Assembly: GCA_032207245.1 (NCBI GenBank)
Contig: CM063499.1
Span: forward strand, 80,485,251 to 80,549,250
Source: Pardosa pseudoannulata
Taxonomy: Eukaryota > Arthropoda > Arachnida > Araneae > Lycosidae
Length of the DNA stretch: 64,000 nt
Direction of reading: 5' to 3'
The notes beneath the pieces are model-generated. The model was given only the letters and a program-made list of their open reading frames with translations, was not told the DNA's origin and ran no database searches. Below, in pieces: positions 43,701 through 57,478 of the stretch (the first letter of the stretch is position 1; every line of letters begins with the position of its first letter). Made by a program: the position numbers and the translations under genes.

Positions 43701-46700
43701 TGAGCAAAATTCTCATAAGATTAACAATAAATAATGGTAATAAGAACAATTTCATACTGTGAGAGTGCAGCTGTGTTTGACATAATGTTTGCTTGCTGCA
43801 CTCACACGTTGTGGGTTGAATGTCCAAGTTTTTTTTTTCGCGACTCCAGGAAGTGTGTGGTGTGGCTAGTGAAAATGATTTCACTTAAACTTCACCAAGT
43901 TTTGGAGAGTTGTGATTGGTCTCCAGGAGGCGATTCAGGACCATCCTTGAAGTCCCGGTCCTTCTGGGCAAAGCCGGGAAAGGACACATTATGCAAAGGA
44001 CAATGGAACAAGGAAAGCATCAGCACAGGATAATGGAAAAAGTATAGGGTTGCTTGAGTAGAAAGAAGGAAGGAAAAGAATGCAGCGTTCTCTTGGACTT
44101 TGGCAATTTTTTTTCAGGCATAGCATGTGGAGTGCTTCTTTTAATTTTTAATTTTTTAAAAATATTTTTTTAGCATATTTCCTTGTCTTTTGTTCAATAT
44201 TTGAATGTTGTAATATAGATCAGTGGCATTTTACTATAATTAAAGACGATATAAAGTAAACTTGGGTTATAAAATGCTTTGAAATAACAACAGCAATGTA
44301 CTACACCACAGCACATACTATTATGTTTCAAATTTTAAAAGTGCCATACAAAAACAACTTGATGTGATGTACTGTATGGTATCAGTGTTATTCTTATGCA
44401 AATGTTCTAGAGCCTACTTAGGCAATGGTATGAAAATTTATAGTTAATGAGATTCATTTAATGTTTAAAATCTGCACGAGAGTTGATTTGGTTTATAATG
44501 CAATAGCCAAAATTTTGCATTGCATAAGTTAACGAGATCAGGAGTTACTGTCAAAGGTCAATTATGTGCGGCATATATACCAGGGGCAGTTTATCTACCC
44601 AAAGTTATTTTATTTGGCATATTAGTGCTGAGTAATAAATGGGATTATTTTTTTCTTTCTCTATATTTGTTTCTGGTTACTTTTAAAAGAAATATGTACA
44701 TATGACTTTATAACATGGCAGTTTTATTAAATTGTTTATAAATAAAATTTTAGAGTTAATACTGTTACCCTTGTGAAATAGGTAGTGTTGGCAAATATGT
44801 ATATTATATAATTGTTTCTCTTCTTTGCTTTGAACTGCATACTCAGACTTTTGAGGTGGGGTCCAATAATTTTTTTAACATTTGGGGAATTCAGCCAAGT
44901 AAATTTACTTTTTTCTGTTTTGAGTTCTTAAAGTAAACCATAATAGATTTTTCTGTTTCAGTTTTTACTATGTTGAATTAGATTTTATTTTAATTTTTAT
45001 CCCCCCTTCTCTCCATGTGACAGAGAATTTTATGTTTAATGGTAATAGGGAAAACCTCATAGGCTTAAAATGTTCTTAAAAAAATTCATGCAATTTAATA
45101 AACTTTTTAGCAAAAATGTAAATTTTTGGTTTGTTATGTGTTAAAATTTATTAATTAAAAGTCTTAATATTTTCTGATTTTTAATATTTTCCTTCTTTTA
45201 ATGATTTTTCAGATCAGCTCATACAGTTATGAAATTCTCCTATTCATACATGAACAGCTTTTATGTGCATCAGCAAACATTTATAGTTAATGAGATTCAT
45301 TTAGTGTTTGAAATCTGCACAAAATTTGATTTGGTTTATAATGCAGTAGCCAAGTTTTTGCATTGCATAAGTTAACAAGATCAGGAATTTCTGTCAAAGG
45401 TCAATTATGTACAGCAATTTATCTATCCAAAATTATGGTATTTGGCATATTAGTGCTGAATACTAAATGGGATTATTTTTTTCTTTCTCTATATTTGTTT
45501 CTGGTTACTTTTAAAAGAAATAAATATGTACATATGACTTTATAACTTGGCAGTTTTATTAAATTGTTTATATATAAAATTTTAGTTAATACTGATACCC
45601 TTGTGAAATAGATAGTGTTGGCAAATATGTATAGTATATAATTGTTTCTCTTCTTTGCGTTGAATTGCATACTCAGACTTTTGTGGGGGGAGTTCGAATA
45701 ATTTTTTTAACATTTGAGGGATTTCAGCCAAGTAAATTTACTTTTTTCTGTTTCGAATTCTTGAGATAAACCATGATAAATTTTTCTGTTTCAGTTTTTA
45801 CTATTTTTGAATTAGTTTTTTATTTTAATTTGTATCCCCCCTTCTCTCCATGTGACAGAATTTTATGTTTAATGGTAATAGGGAAAACCTCATAGGCTTA
45901 AAAAATTTTTTAAAAATTCATGAAACTTAATAAACTGTTTAGCAAAAATGTAAATTTTATATGGTTTGTCTGTTAAGTGTTAAAATTTATTAATTAAAAG
46001 TCTTAATATTTTCTGATTTTTAATATTTTCCTTCTTTTAATATGATTTTTCAGATCAGCTCATACAGTTATGAAATTCTCCTATTCATACATGAACAGCT
46101 TTTATGTGCATCAGCAAACATTATCACAATAACCTCTTCACAGTTCAAAAAAGTAAGTTTTACTAAAATTCAATATTAGTTTTTCAGTAAATTATTTTTC
46201 AAAAGTTGTATGTACAATAAAACTTTGGTTACCCAAACGTCTATTTACAAAAGGTCTCAGTTAATATCTGATACCACAAAACTGAAGTGTTTATAATTTT
46301 TTTTAAGTGTAATTTTTAGAAAAGGCTCAGAAGTTGACATTAGAGCCCAGCTTTTATGATGCAAAGTAGCATTTACTTACAAAAGAATAATTTCTCACAG
46401 TTTTTTTTTTTTGTTTGTTTGTTTGTTTGTTTAAACGGCTATCTGCATCAGTTAATAGGACCAATTTTCTTTTCTGTTACCATAATTGTAAAGAAAATTT
46501 GGTTGGGGAAATTCAGATATTGCAAATTAAGTACTGAATTTTTAAGGCCTTTTTTTTTCTTAAATGTTGTTCATTTAAATATATATTTATGCATAAAATT
46601 TATTATATTTTCTGCTTTATAATTTGTGCTTGACTATACATTTCACTAAATTTTCAAAGTCTGCTATCAAAGTTTAAATAAAGTTTATAAAGCATATTTG

Positions 46701-47546
46701 TTTTTGTGTTGCAGAATATTGCATTGTTAAATTTTCTGAGAGTTTATCAAAGAGTTTTTCCTCCTGGAGAAATTGAATTTGAAAGCTGGATGTCACAACA
46801 ACCTACTGTAAGTATTTATTACTTTAATTGAAATTCAGAATGTCTTTAACTTTGAACTTAATTATAACATATTTTTATAGTGATCATTCAACTTTCAAGA
46901 AATATGAAATTTTTCTCTAAACTATTCAATTATTTTTTAATGCTTATACTTTTTCAGATTTTGCTTTATGTAAAAGCATTTTTTGACTTGTTTCCAATAA
47001 CTTCTCTACTTGCCAAGCTTTTGACTTGTACACTAATTACTATCATTGACTCCATGCTACATTGATTGCTTTGCAGTGGATAAGTACAGGTGCCATTGTA
47101 TCCTCCCCCCCCCCCAAACAATTTTCAACTGAAGGAGGCTCTTCATTACTTTTTGATAATTTTGATGTTGAATTACGTGAAATTTTTGTGGTTCTTAGGG
47201 CCATTGAAAATAGAGAGAAACTTATTATGTTTGTGGATTTTTGGCCAGTAATCCATACAGTTACAAGCAGTGTTGCCAACCTTCAAAGGCAAAATTATGT
47301 ATTCTAGGTCCTAAAATTATGGCATTGGCTTATAAATTATCATACATTTTTGTAATAGTTAAAAATAGTGTTAATAGATGGCGCTTGTACAATATATTTT
47401 TCTCGTTATACATTTCTCTCCCCCCCTACTTTTTATGTAAATATTTTAATATGATTCATTAAATATTTTTCTATCATCCCATATTTTACTTTAATTGAAA
47501 CACCAAACATGTGATTTTTCTTTACTGATCTAACAAGAAAATTGTG

Positions 47547-47583
<37 letters not shown>

Positions 47584-50500
47584 TTTTTTATGTTATAATT
47601 CATTATTTACTGTGGGTTTTTAAAAATGAAATATTCAGTAATAAAACCGATTATTATTTAATAATTGGTTTAATTACTAAAAATACCATATTTTAGTGAA
47701 AACTGCAATAGAACAAGAAAAATGCAAAATTACTTCTAATTATCCATAATTATGTAATCATTAAAGAAATATCTCCAGTATATTCAGTAATTTTGCATTT
47801 AACAATTTTGTTTTTTAGACTGATTTAAAGAATATGAAATAACTAACAGATAAAAACACTGGACATAACAATTTTTAAAAGTCTTTATTTTATATTCGTT
47901 TAAAAAAATATCAAACATTAGTACCTAGATCATATCCAATTTCACAAATATACATTTTTTTATAATTGACACTTTACTTTCTTTTATTACACAGTACATA
48001 TGGGCTTTCTCAACCTCTGTGTCAGGATTATTTGCTTTCATTTAATGAAGAAGCACCTCAAAACATGCTCCTTAAGCTGCTCTAAAATCTACAATAATTA
48101 TTTGATCAGAAAAAGTAACAAAAAAATTAGACATTCTCTATTTTTTTGTTGTTGATCTTTATAGAGTTACAGTTAAATTACCCGTTCTTTTAATTCTCCA
48201 TTAGTCTAATGTTGTTTTATCGTACAGTTTTTCAGAATTATGTCACATAATTTTGAGATTATTTTTCATCTTACAGCGTCCTAAGTTATCGTACATATAC
48301 AATAATTATCGTACAGTTGGCAACACTGGTCACAAGCTATGATTTTGATCTTACATTCCTTTAATTTATGTACTAATTATTATTTTCTTTGATTAATCCT
48401 TCCTATGAAGAATTTCTCATTATGCCCTTGCTTTAGATAATATACTTTTGTATAATAATAATAAAAGTTTTTAAGCTTAGGTTTTCTTTTTCAGGGTATG
48501 AAATTTCCTGTAATAGCTAAAAAGAGATTACCCTTTTGGACTATTTTGGGAGATAATATGTTTAAAATAATTAGTAAGTAATATTTTTGTAAGACACTAT
48601 TGTTTCCTATAAACAAGTAAGTGAAACTTTTTGAAGAGTGCATGAAAAATTATGCTTGTTATTTAGGGTATCTTATATACACTGGACTGCTCAAAGTTTA
48701 AGTAGTTTATAAATTTTTACTCTATTTACTTTTTAATGTCTGTAATAAATATATGTGTGGTCATATTCAGATATCTTTATATGTATTAAAGTAGTACATA
48801 CATAGATTCCTCTATTTTTATAAATTTTATTTCTTGCTTCTTCCAAAGTTTCCTTTGAACACGGTTCCCGTGTCCTTAAAAGTCCTTAAGAATTCCTTAA
48901 TTTCTAAATTGGAACACGATCAAATTTCTGCATCGATGTGATCTGCCATCATCATGTGATTTCATATTAGTTTTCTTATTTGACAGCTTTTTATTCTTAG
49001 TTACTTATTTGACAAATAATCTTTTGTATACTTAAAAGGTTTCAAGTATAAAGTCAGCTGCCCTTTCCTAATAGCTAACAGTCACGCAGATTTTAATTAA
49101 ACAATGTATGAAGGGTGGGGGTTTTGTAGATATTTCAATTACTTATGGAAGTTTAATTTTCTTCACATTGAATGTAATAGAAAGTCTAAAACTTTCTTCT
49201 TTCCCAGTGAATGTCAGATATAATCAACTAGTATATACATACATACATATATATACACACACACACACACATATACAGTAGAACCTCCATAAGTTGACCA
49301 CCTAAGGGACTGTAACTAAGTGGTCAACATACGGAGGTGGTCAACTTAGGGAATTTTTAAAAAATATTTACTGTAGTACAATATTAGAAAAAAGTTAGTA
49401 AGCTTTTTTAGTATTTTTTAAGGAAAAATTTTAAAAAAAGTTAGTATTTACTCATTTTTATTTTTACTGAAAGTACAGCACATTTTTACAAATTTTGAAA
49501 GAATGATTCAATTTTTGTTTGAGTCCTCTTTTTGTTCATTTGGTAACTGCAAAAAGCAATTTCACAGTTTACAAGTCCATTAAGCATGCTTGGGCATTTT
49601 TCTGCAGCGAAATCTTTAAGTTGCTCCATCATGCACTTTACATCGTCTTCCTTCAGAGTTGGGTAGTTTTCAGTTTCATCGTCACTTGGATCATCATCCT
49701 CTTCGCTGTCGGTAGTGTTTATAGCCGTTCGGAATCGGCATTAAGCTGTAGGTCCCGGTCTCATTAGCCCTCGTGTTGCAAAAAGTAGACCGTAGCACTC
49801 CAAACCAAACCAGTCCATTCGTGACCTTCAAAAACCTATGTTCTCGAAGATCACGAGCAAGCACAGGACACTATTCACATCTTACAACAATACTTGGAAA
49901 CCACCGAAGGTACAGACAACACCCTATTTAACTTTGTTAAAAAATTAGGTGGCTTTGTGAATGCCAACAACCTTGAAAATAATTGCTTTTTTCAATTGAG
50001 ATTTACATGGTATGTATACTAATTAATATGTATAGACCATATTTCTTGAGTTCTAAACCTTTTGAACTCATTCTTCTCTTGTTATTTAAATAGGCTATTA
50101 AAAAATTGAAATGCGTACAACTATAGTATTATGGCACATATCAAATCATTTAAACCATGTCGACCCATCTTAAGTGGCAATTGAGAGGAATGGTAGGTAA
50201 CTTCGATAACTCGAACTTCGGATGAGTCGAATATTTTTAGGAGTCCCCTGGGACTTCGAGGTTTTGCAGTTTGAGTGTATATATAGTTAGCAACTGCAAT
50301 GAAATCTTTTAGCAGATTAATTTATATTTGAGTTACTTTCTTTTGATTCTTGGTCATGCTTGGTTTGTCAATGCATATGCTAATGAAAACTCCTTTTAGA
50401 TCCAGAGCTGAGAGCAAACACTTTTAAAGTATGGCTACCAATAGCACCTTTATTGAAAGTGAGTATTTTAGTATATTTAACCTATCCCTTCTATTAATTT

Positions 50501-51820
50501 TAACTGATCTTTTTTTCTGAGTTGTAATATTAATATTAATATCAATAGATATCAAAAGATTCTCTCATTATGATTGCTGTTAAAAACAATGTGATGGAAT
50601 ACCTGAAAAAGCTCCCAACCAATTATTTGATCATAAATCCAGATGAAGCGTTTTTGCATAATATTCAGGACATGTTAATACATATATCTGACCCAGAATC
50701 ATCAGTTGCCTGTGCTTCATGGGTTGCAAACAGAATGCCACCAGGTAAGTATTAGTATACTGGAAATTTCATGCTTATTTCCTTGCACTTTTTTAAGCTA
50801 TGTTTTTCATAGATAATTCATTATTCATTTTTAATTGTAGGCTTCAATCTGAGTGAAATTTATGACTATTTAATAGCTGTGTAGCCAAACAGTGGGAACT
50901 GATTAAAGCTGAGTGGGAAATCAATGTAATGTTATGTAATGTAAATGCATGGTTTCTGCGCACCTGAAAAGTCATTGAAAATCATGTATTTGAGACAATG
51001 GATTAATTTTGTCATGGAAAGTCTTGATTTTTCAAGGAAAATGAGTAAAAGTCATGGATCTGTTAAACTACCAATTAAAAAAATGCATTGAATTGTTTAA
51101 TTCTGTTTTTACTTGTCATTTGGCTGAAGTCACTGAGTTTGGTATTTATGTATTATCCTATTGACCCTATTGCCAAGTAAAATTTGTTCACTAAGGAAAC
51201 TCAAAGCAAGAAAGCCTAATGGGTGGGTAGATGTATATTATTCTGGTTTTTTCTGAAACTGTAGATTAAAATTTTATTAATATAATAAATATTTTTTAAT
51301 AAAAATTAAGATTTTTACAAAAAATATAAATTTATCTCTAGGGATACTGTATATAAACATTATAGAGTTATATTTGCTATTATTAATGGTCACCTGGATA
51401 ATACCAAAGTACCCTGAATTCAAATTAGAAACATTTTGAATGAAAAATTGCTATATGATTAAACTTAGGTATGTAGATACAACAATTTATTTTTATGTAT
51501 GTGAGTTTATTAACACTTATAAAGTAAGTTTATAGTTTTTTATGATAAAATTCCTGTAATTTCTCTAAAAGCATATATTTTATTTGTATGTTCATAAGAA
51601 GTTTTATTCATATATACTTTAACGAAAGCTTTTTAAAGTCATGGAAAATGATCTGTTGAATCAGGGAAAGTCATGGATTTGAAACATTTTATTTTGGTAG
51701 ATACCCTGTATATATTGTGTAGTCATTGCTATTTGAATATTCATACTATTCCTGAATAACATAACCTGTTTGAGTTTGTGTATTGAATCCAATAACACCC
51801 CCTCTCTTTCTTCCTCCTCT

Positions 51821-51852
<32 letters not shown>

Positions 51853-54800
51853 CCAAATAATTTTTTAAATATTCATTATTACTGTTTATTTTAGGTGGAA
51901 ATAAAGAGTTTGCATGCGTGATTGCTGTGAAATTAGCAAAGAAATGGCAAAATTTGTGCCCAAATGAACAAAATCCTATTGAGATCCTTCAAAAATCATC
52001 ATTATTATATAACCGTTCTGCTGTTGAAGGAATTTTATATCGAAACAATGTAGCCAATGATGTAACACTATCTTACGTTCACAGTCCTGCTCGACTTACA
52101 GAGTATTTGATTGAAGAAAATTTCTCCTCTGTTGAATCAGGTATTAAAGGTAAGGTTGAATCACTCAACATATATTATCATTTATATTTTAATTTACTTC
52201 TACTTTCCTTTTTAAATAATTTCTTTTACTATTAACTTGAACTAGACATAATATTTTTCTCATAAAATAATTTGTACTAAACTTCCTGGCACTACAGTTC
52301 ACTTGAGGGCCATTGCCTACAGTACCAATTTTTCCATTCTCAAGACCAAGTGCCCTGGGGTACAATGCAATTGTTCCAATTATGTGGTCAACCTTACGTA
52401 GAACCTCCAGTGTTTAGTTCTTAAGTATGCTTGGTTCTCAGCTTGTCTACCCCCTGAAGGGATGAAAAGCTGAGTGTACCTTGCCCAATCTGAAATTAAA
52501 ATTTGTACAGTAAGGAAATTTCCCTTAGTTTCCCATATTTTTCTCATCTATAAAAATAATAGATCTCAGGGTTCCCATGGTTCTTAATAGTTCTTAAGAA
52601 CTCCTTAATTTTAGCTTTCATTTTTAAGGGCCCTTAAAACTCTTTAATTTTTGTCAAAGGTCCTTAAAAACTCCTTAATCTTTAAATTGGAATGTTATCA
52701 ATTTTTCCATCAACGTGATCCACCATCGTCACATGATTTCCTATCAGTTTTCTTATGGGACACTTTTTTTTTAGTTATTATTTGACCAATAAATAATCTT
52801 TCACATATTGAAAAGGTTTAAAATCATCTGACCTTTCCTAATAACTAACAGTCATGCAGATTTTAACTAAGCAAAGCATGGAGGTTGGGGGAGGGTTGTT
52901 GTAGATATTTCAGTTACTTGTGGAAGTTTAATTTTTCTTGCATTGAATGTAATAGAAAAGTCTAAAACTTCCTTCTTTCCCAGGGAACGTCGGGTGTAAT
53001 CAGCTAGTATATACTTACATACATATATATATGAGTCATTTTTAAACCCTCAGAAAGTACTGTTTATAATTTTGTTTTTATTCCCAATTTATTTCTCGTT
53101 TGATCACTGAAAAAGCTATATATCTCGATTCCAGGTCCAATCGAATTGATACTACGCTGACGATGTTTAAATAATATAAAATAAGAAATGAATAAATGAG
53201 ATATTTAAAGGAATGACATCATAATGATTAAAAAAATATCATTTTCACCTATTTATTATGCGATAAACTGGAAATTTTAATCTCCTGCTTTTAACTGGGG
53301 AAAAAGGCTCTTAAAACAATTAAATGGGATGACGTCACATTGCTAGAAATATTGCTTCTCTCACTCAGTTATGATGCGATAAATTAAAAAGTTATTCATT
53401 TGCATTTAATCGGGGGGGGGAAATGACATGAAACTCTCGAAAAAGGGAGAAGGAATGGATTTCGAATATTAAAAATTTACAAAAACCTTCCTAGGGATAT
53501 TTCCAATAATTTCCAAAAATTTCACTGCGATTGGATTATAGTTTTTGAGTCTATTGAGTACAGACAATTCATTTATATATATATATAGATATGTAAACTG
53601 AACATATCAGATTACTCACCAGATTTTTAACAGGAAATAGCCTTATTTGGTTGAAGCTTATTTCACCGAAAGGAAATAAAAATTATGAGTTATAAGCTTC
53701 ATTTCACATTTTTTACTCATAGGTTGCCATGGAGTTCATAGGTGACCAGCAAATTAGGCTGGTCTCTGAGCTATCATTCTGCACTGCCAGTGACACTCTG
53801 TGTATTTCACTATACAACCCATCAATTGCCAAGCCCATCAAGAAGAAATCTTGTTAACATGAACTGTATCATGGTTGTCAGCGAATATGTTAAATCTTAA
53901 TAAACAGCACAATGTAAATGCAGTATGCATTAAGATTGGGTAACAGGGTTAGTTTTGCTGACTTCTGCGAGTAGGACTCAGACTTAACCTCCAGCAGCAA
54001 AAATTAGGAATAATCAGTTATTTAAAACTATTCAAATGTATTAAATACTGGTAGGAAAAGAAATTTGCATTTCTAGTTTAAAACCCCATAATTCTAGGTA
54101 TACAAAGACCACCGTAATTCTAGTGTTAAATAAAAACATAACCAGCATAAGTAGAAATGAAAGGCATGCAGATTTAACAGATTTGTCTCTATGGGAAAAG
54201 TTGTTTTGCTATGTACGTGAATAAATAGTCATATAAGTTACATGGTTTCCGTGCACCTGAAAAGTCATGGAAAATCATAGAAGACAATGGATTAAATTTG
54301 TGATGGAAAGTCTTGATTTTTCAAGTAAAATGAGTAAAAGTCATGGATCTGCTAAACTACTGATTAAAAAAATGCATTGAATTGTTTAATTCTATTTTTA
54401 CTTGTCATTTGGCTGAAGTTACTGAGTTTGGTATTTATGTATTATCTTATTGACCCTATTGTTAAGTAAAATTTGTTCACCAAGGAAACTCAAAGCAAGT
54501 AAGCTTAATGGGTGGGTAAATGTATATTATTCTGGTGTTTTCTTAAATTGTAGATTAAAATTTTATTAATATAATAATTATTTTTTAATAAAAATTAGTT
54601 AAGATTTTTGCACAAGATATAAGTTTATCTGTAGGGATATTGTATATAAACATTATAGGGTTATATTTGTCTATTATTCATGGTCACCTGGATAATACCA
54701 AAGTACCCTGGATTCAAATTGGGAACATTTTGATTGAAAAATTGCTATATGATTAAACTTAGGTATGTAGATACAACAATTTATTTTTATGTATGTGAGT

Positions 54801-55559
54801 TTATTAACACTTATAAAGTAAGTTTATAGTTTTCTATGATAAAATTCCTGTAATTTCCCTAAAAGCATATATTTTATTTGTATGTATATCAGAAGTTTTA
54901 TTTATATATACATTAACGAAAGCTTTTTAAAGTCATGGAAAATTATCTGCTAAATCAGGGAAAGTCATGGATTTGAAAAATTTTATTTTGGCAGACACCC
55001 TGAAGTTATTTTAACATTCATAATGTTTTAATCGTTGGTAAATTATTATGTTCTAATTATTTCAAGAGTGAAATGTTTTAGGTAGCCAGTGTGTTTTGAA
55101 TATTATTTTTTTTTCCAATTTTAGTCTGCAAATCTCTTTTTGAAATTGCTAAAGTTGTAGAACTCAAATTAGAAGATATATTCTCTAAATTCTTCCTCAA
55201 GTGGCTGAATGTAACGCAGGATGCTATGAAAAATTTGGATGAGGTAAATCATTAAATATTTTTGCATAATTTTTCCATTGTAATCAATTTATCTAGAGGT
55301 ATAACTGCTAAGATTACAAATGTAAGTAAATGGTACAGCATTATAAACATTTGCCTTAAATTACTAATTTGGGATAAATTGCTTTGTCTCTTAGTTTATA
55401 CAGTTTTTAAAATATGATTTTTAAATTTTTTGCTCTAGATTTTTTGAGGCTTTAAATCTATCCACTGCAGGGTCTAGTAGATTTTACCACTAGAATTACT
55501 AAAGGGGTCATTTTGATACCTAGCAAACTTTTATCTCTGACAGCTCTCCTTTCTTTCTT

Positions 55560-55594
<35 letters not shown>

Positions 55595-57385
55595 CAAATA
55601 TCTTAATCCTTTCTTGACTTTTCTAAATAATTGTGATTTACGAAATAGTAAAGATTTCAAGAAAATAGTATTTTTATTTTAGCCCTAACAAATAATTATA
55701 CCTAGAAATATGGCAGGCTATATACTGATGTTGAAGACAAGTATAAACTTCATAATGACTCTTTCACTATTTTATTAGCAGAATTGGAAGCATTCATAGC
55801 CTAGTTCGATTTCAAAAATTGTTATATTCAAATTATGAAGATGAGTTTTTATTTCACTACAACATTAAGCTTCTATACCAGCATTTTCCAACTTTTTTTT
55901 GGTTCAAGTACCACTTGGTTGTATACCATGTTAAATTGTACAATTTTGTAAGAAGGATTGTATTTTTTTTATTTGTTATTGCAAGTATGTTTATTTATTT
56001 GCATCATACATCTTATATAGTGCAGCACCATCACAACAGGTGGCAACTCCTCAAGTTACTGATAGCTAACAGCAAAGTTTAAAAGTACACTTAAACTATA
56101 TATATAGCCGGATTTTTTACATCAACTTACATTATATTATTTTTATTCATCCATTATTTTATGTGAATGTACCTACATGTGCCAAGAGTTGAATTCTGTA
56201 CTTATACAATTAAATCTTTATGGTTAAAAAAAAACTTGCTATTTTTTGATCTAATAGTTTTAAGGAGCTTTATAGAATTATTCAGTACAATCTGGTGATA
56301 TGTTTAATCTAATCAGTTTTATTTAAATTATTTATTTTTAATATTTTCATTAAAATTAGTTTTTAAAATGTTCTGTACTATACAATTAAATTTTATGTGT
56401 TTTTTTCAAAATTGCTACCTTTTTGTTTTTGCTAATATTTTAGGGAATTTATAGAATCTGTGATACATTAATATCAGAATATTCAAATGTTCTTAATAAT
56501 TTAATCAAAATAGTTTTAATTCCACAAAAATTGAAAGCTCATATTAATTTATGTCAATAATTCATAAGTAATATTAATAGAATATTTTATTTTAAAGTAA
56601 ATTTCAGAAGACTATCAGCATAAATAGCAGAAATTAAAGCTAAAATTGTCAAGAAATTATGTATTAAGTTAAATTCACTTGGCACTTCCATGAACAGTGC
56701 TCAAAATCTCGACTATGTCGTAATAACTTATGCAACATACCTCTTTTCAATTTTTGGTTTTTCCCCCACTGTACTTTTCCCAACTCTTAACTCCATAGCT
56801 ATATTCATCACCCATTTTGAAATCTTCACAGTAGTAAGTTTAAAAAATCATTTACTCATACCCCACGAACATTTTCTGGTTTTGTAAGTTTGGAGTTAAA
56901 CTTGCTCCAAACTGGTTCTAATTAAGAATGCCAGTACAGTTGATACTTACTGGTCAAGGAATACATAAAATATTTGTTAATGTTCATAACATTCTTTTAC
57001 ATTTTCTAGCCAAAAGTGCAGTATTAATAATAAAGAAAATCCTCAAATACATATGTTTTCAGTGTATTTTTATAGTAATTCTAAATTCCTTTCCTTGATA
57101 TCCTTAAAATATTATGAAAATGCTTTTAGTTATTAGTTCATTTTATGGTCATAAGCTAAAAAACTTTTGATAAATAAATAATCTTTCGCATACTGAAAAG
57201 GTTTATAAAGTCAGCTGCCCTTTCCTAATAGCTAACAGTCATGCAGATTTTAATTAAACAAAGCATGAAGTTTGGGGGCAGGTTGTAGATATTTCAGTTA
57301 CTTATGGAAATTTAATTTTCTTTGCATTGAATGAAAAGTCTAAAACTTTCTTCTTTCCCAGGCAATGTCAGGTATAATCAGCTAG

Positions 57386-57478
<93 letters not shown>

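Larger units (their letters stand above)
49277..50270 (-). mobile_element. pogo/Tigger remnant, invaded by a SINE fragment
   Basis: Begins CAGTAGAACCTCCATAAGTT, the classic pogo/Tigger terminus, and encodes a transposase tail on the minus strand (49486-49716). A partial SINE follows. Beyond it, a plus-strand open segment (49824-50020, [18 protein letters not shown], then [18 protein letters not shown]) is unidentified. A second pogo-like end (ggtaacttcgataactcgaac) near 50200-50270 differs from the left end, so two remnants may be mixed. Confidence 0.65.

Noticed and set aside
45212..45294. Mutually exclusive alternative exon 16
   Set aside because: The upstream copy lacks a donor at the exon end and hits a stop, so it cannot replace exon 16 in a full-length protein; recorded as a partial duplicate.
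44520..45670. Short open frames in both tandem units (60-65 codons)
   Set aside because: They are intronic, diverge between units by stops and a 19-bp indel, and match no family.
47062..47267. RNase H-like frame as an extra KNTC1 exon
   Set aside because: Exons 17 and 18 already join in phase 0 and follow the family sequence without a gap; the segment resembles retroelement RNase H instead.
47043..47279. Minus-strand 78-codon open frame
   Set aside because: It is the antisense of the RNase H-like frame, which has the expected catalytic-site pattern on the plus strand.
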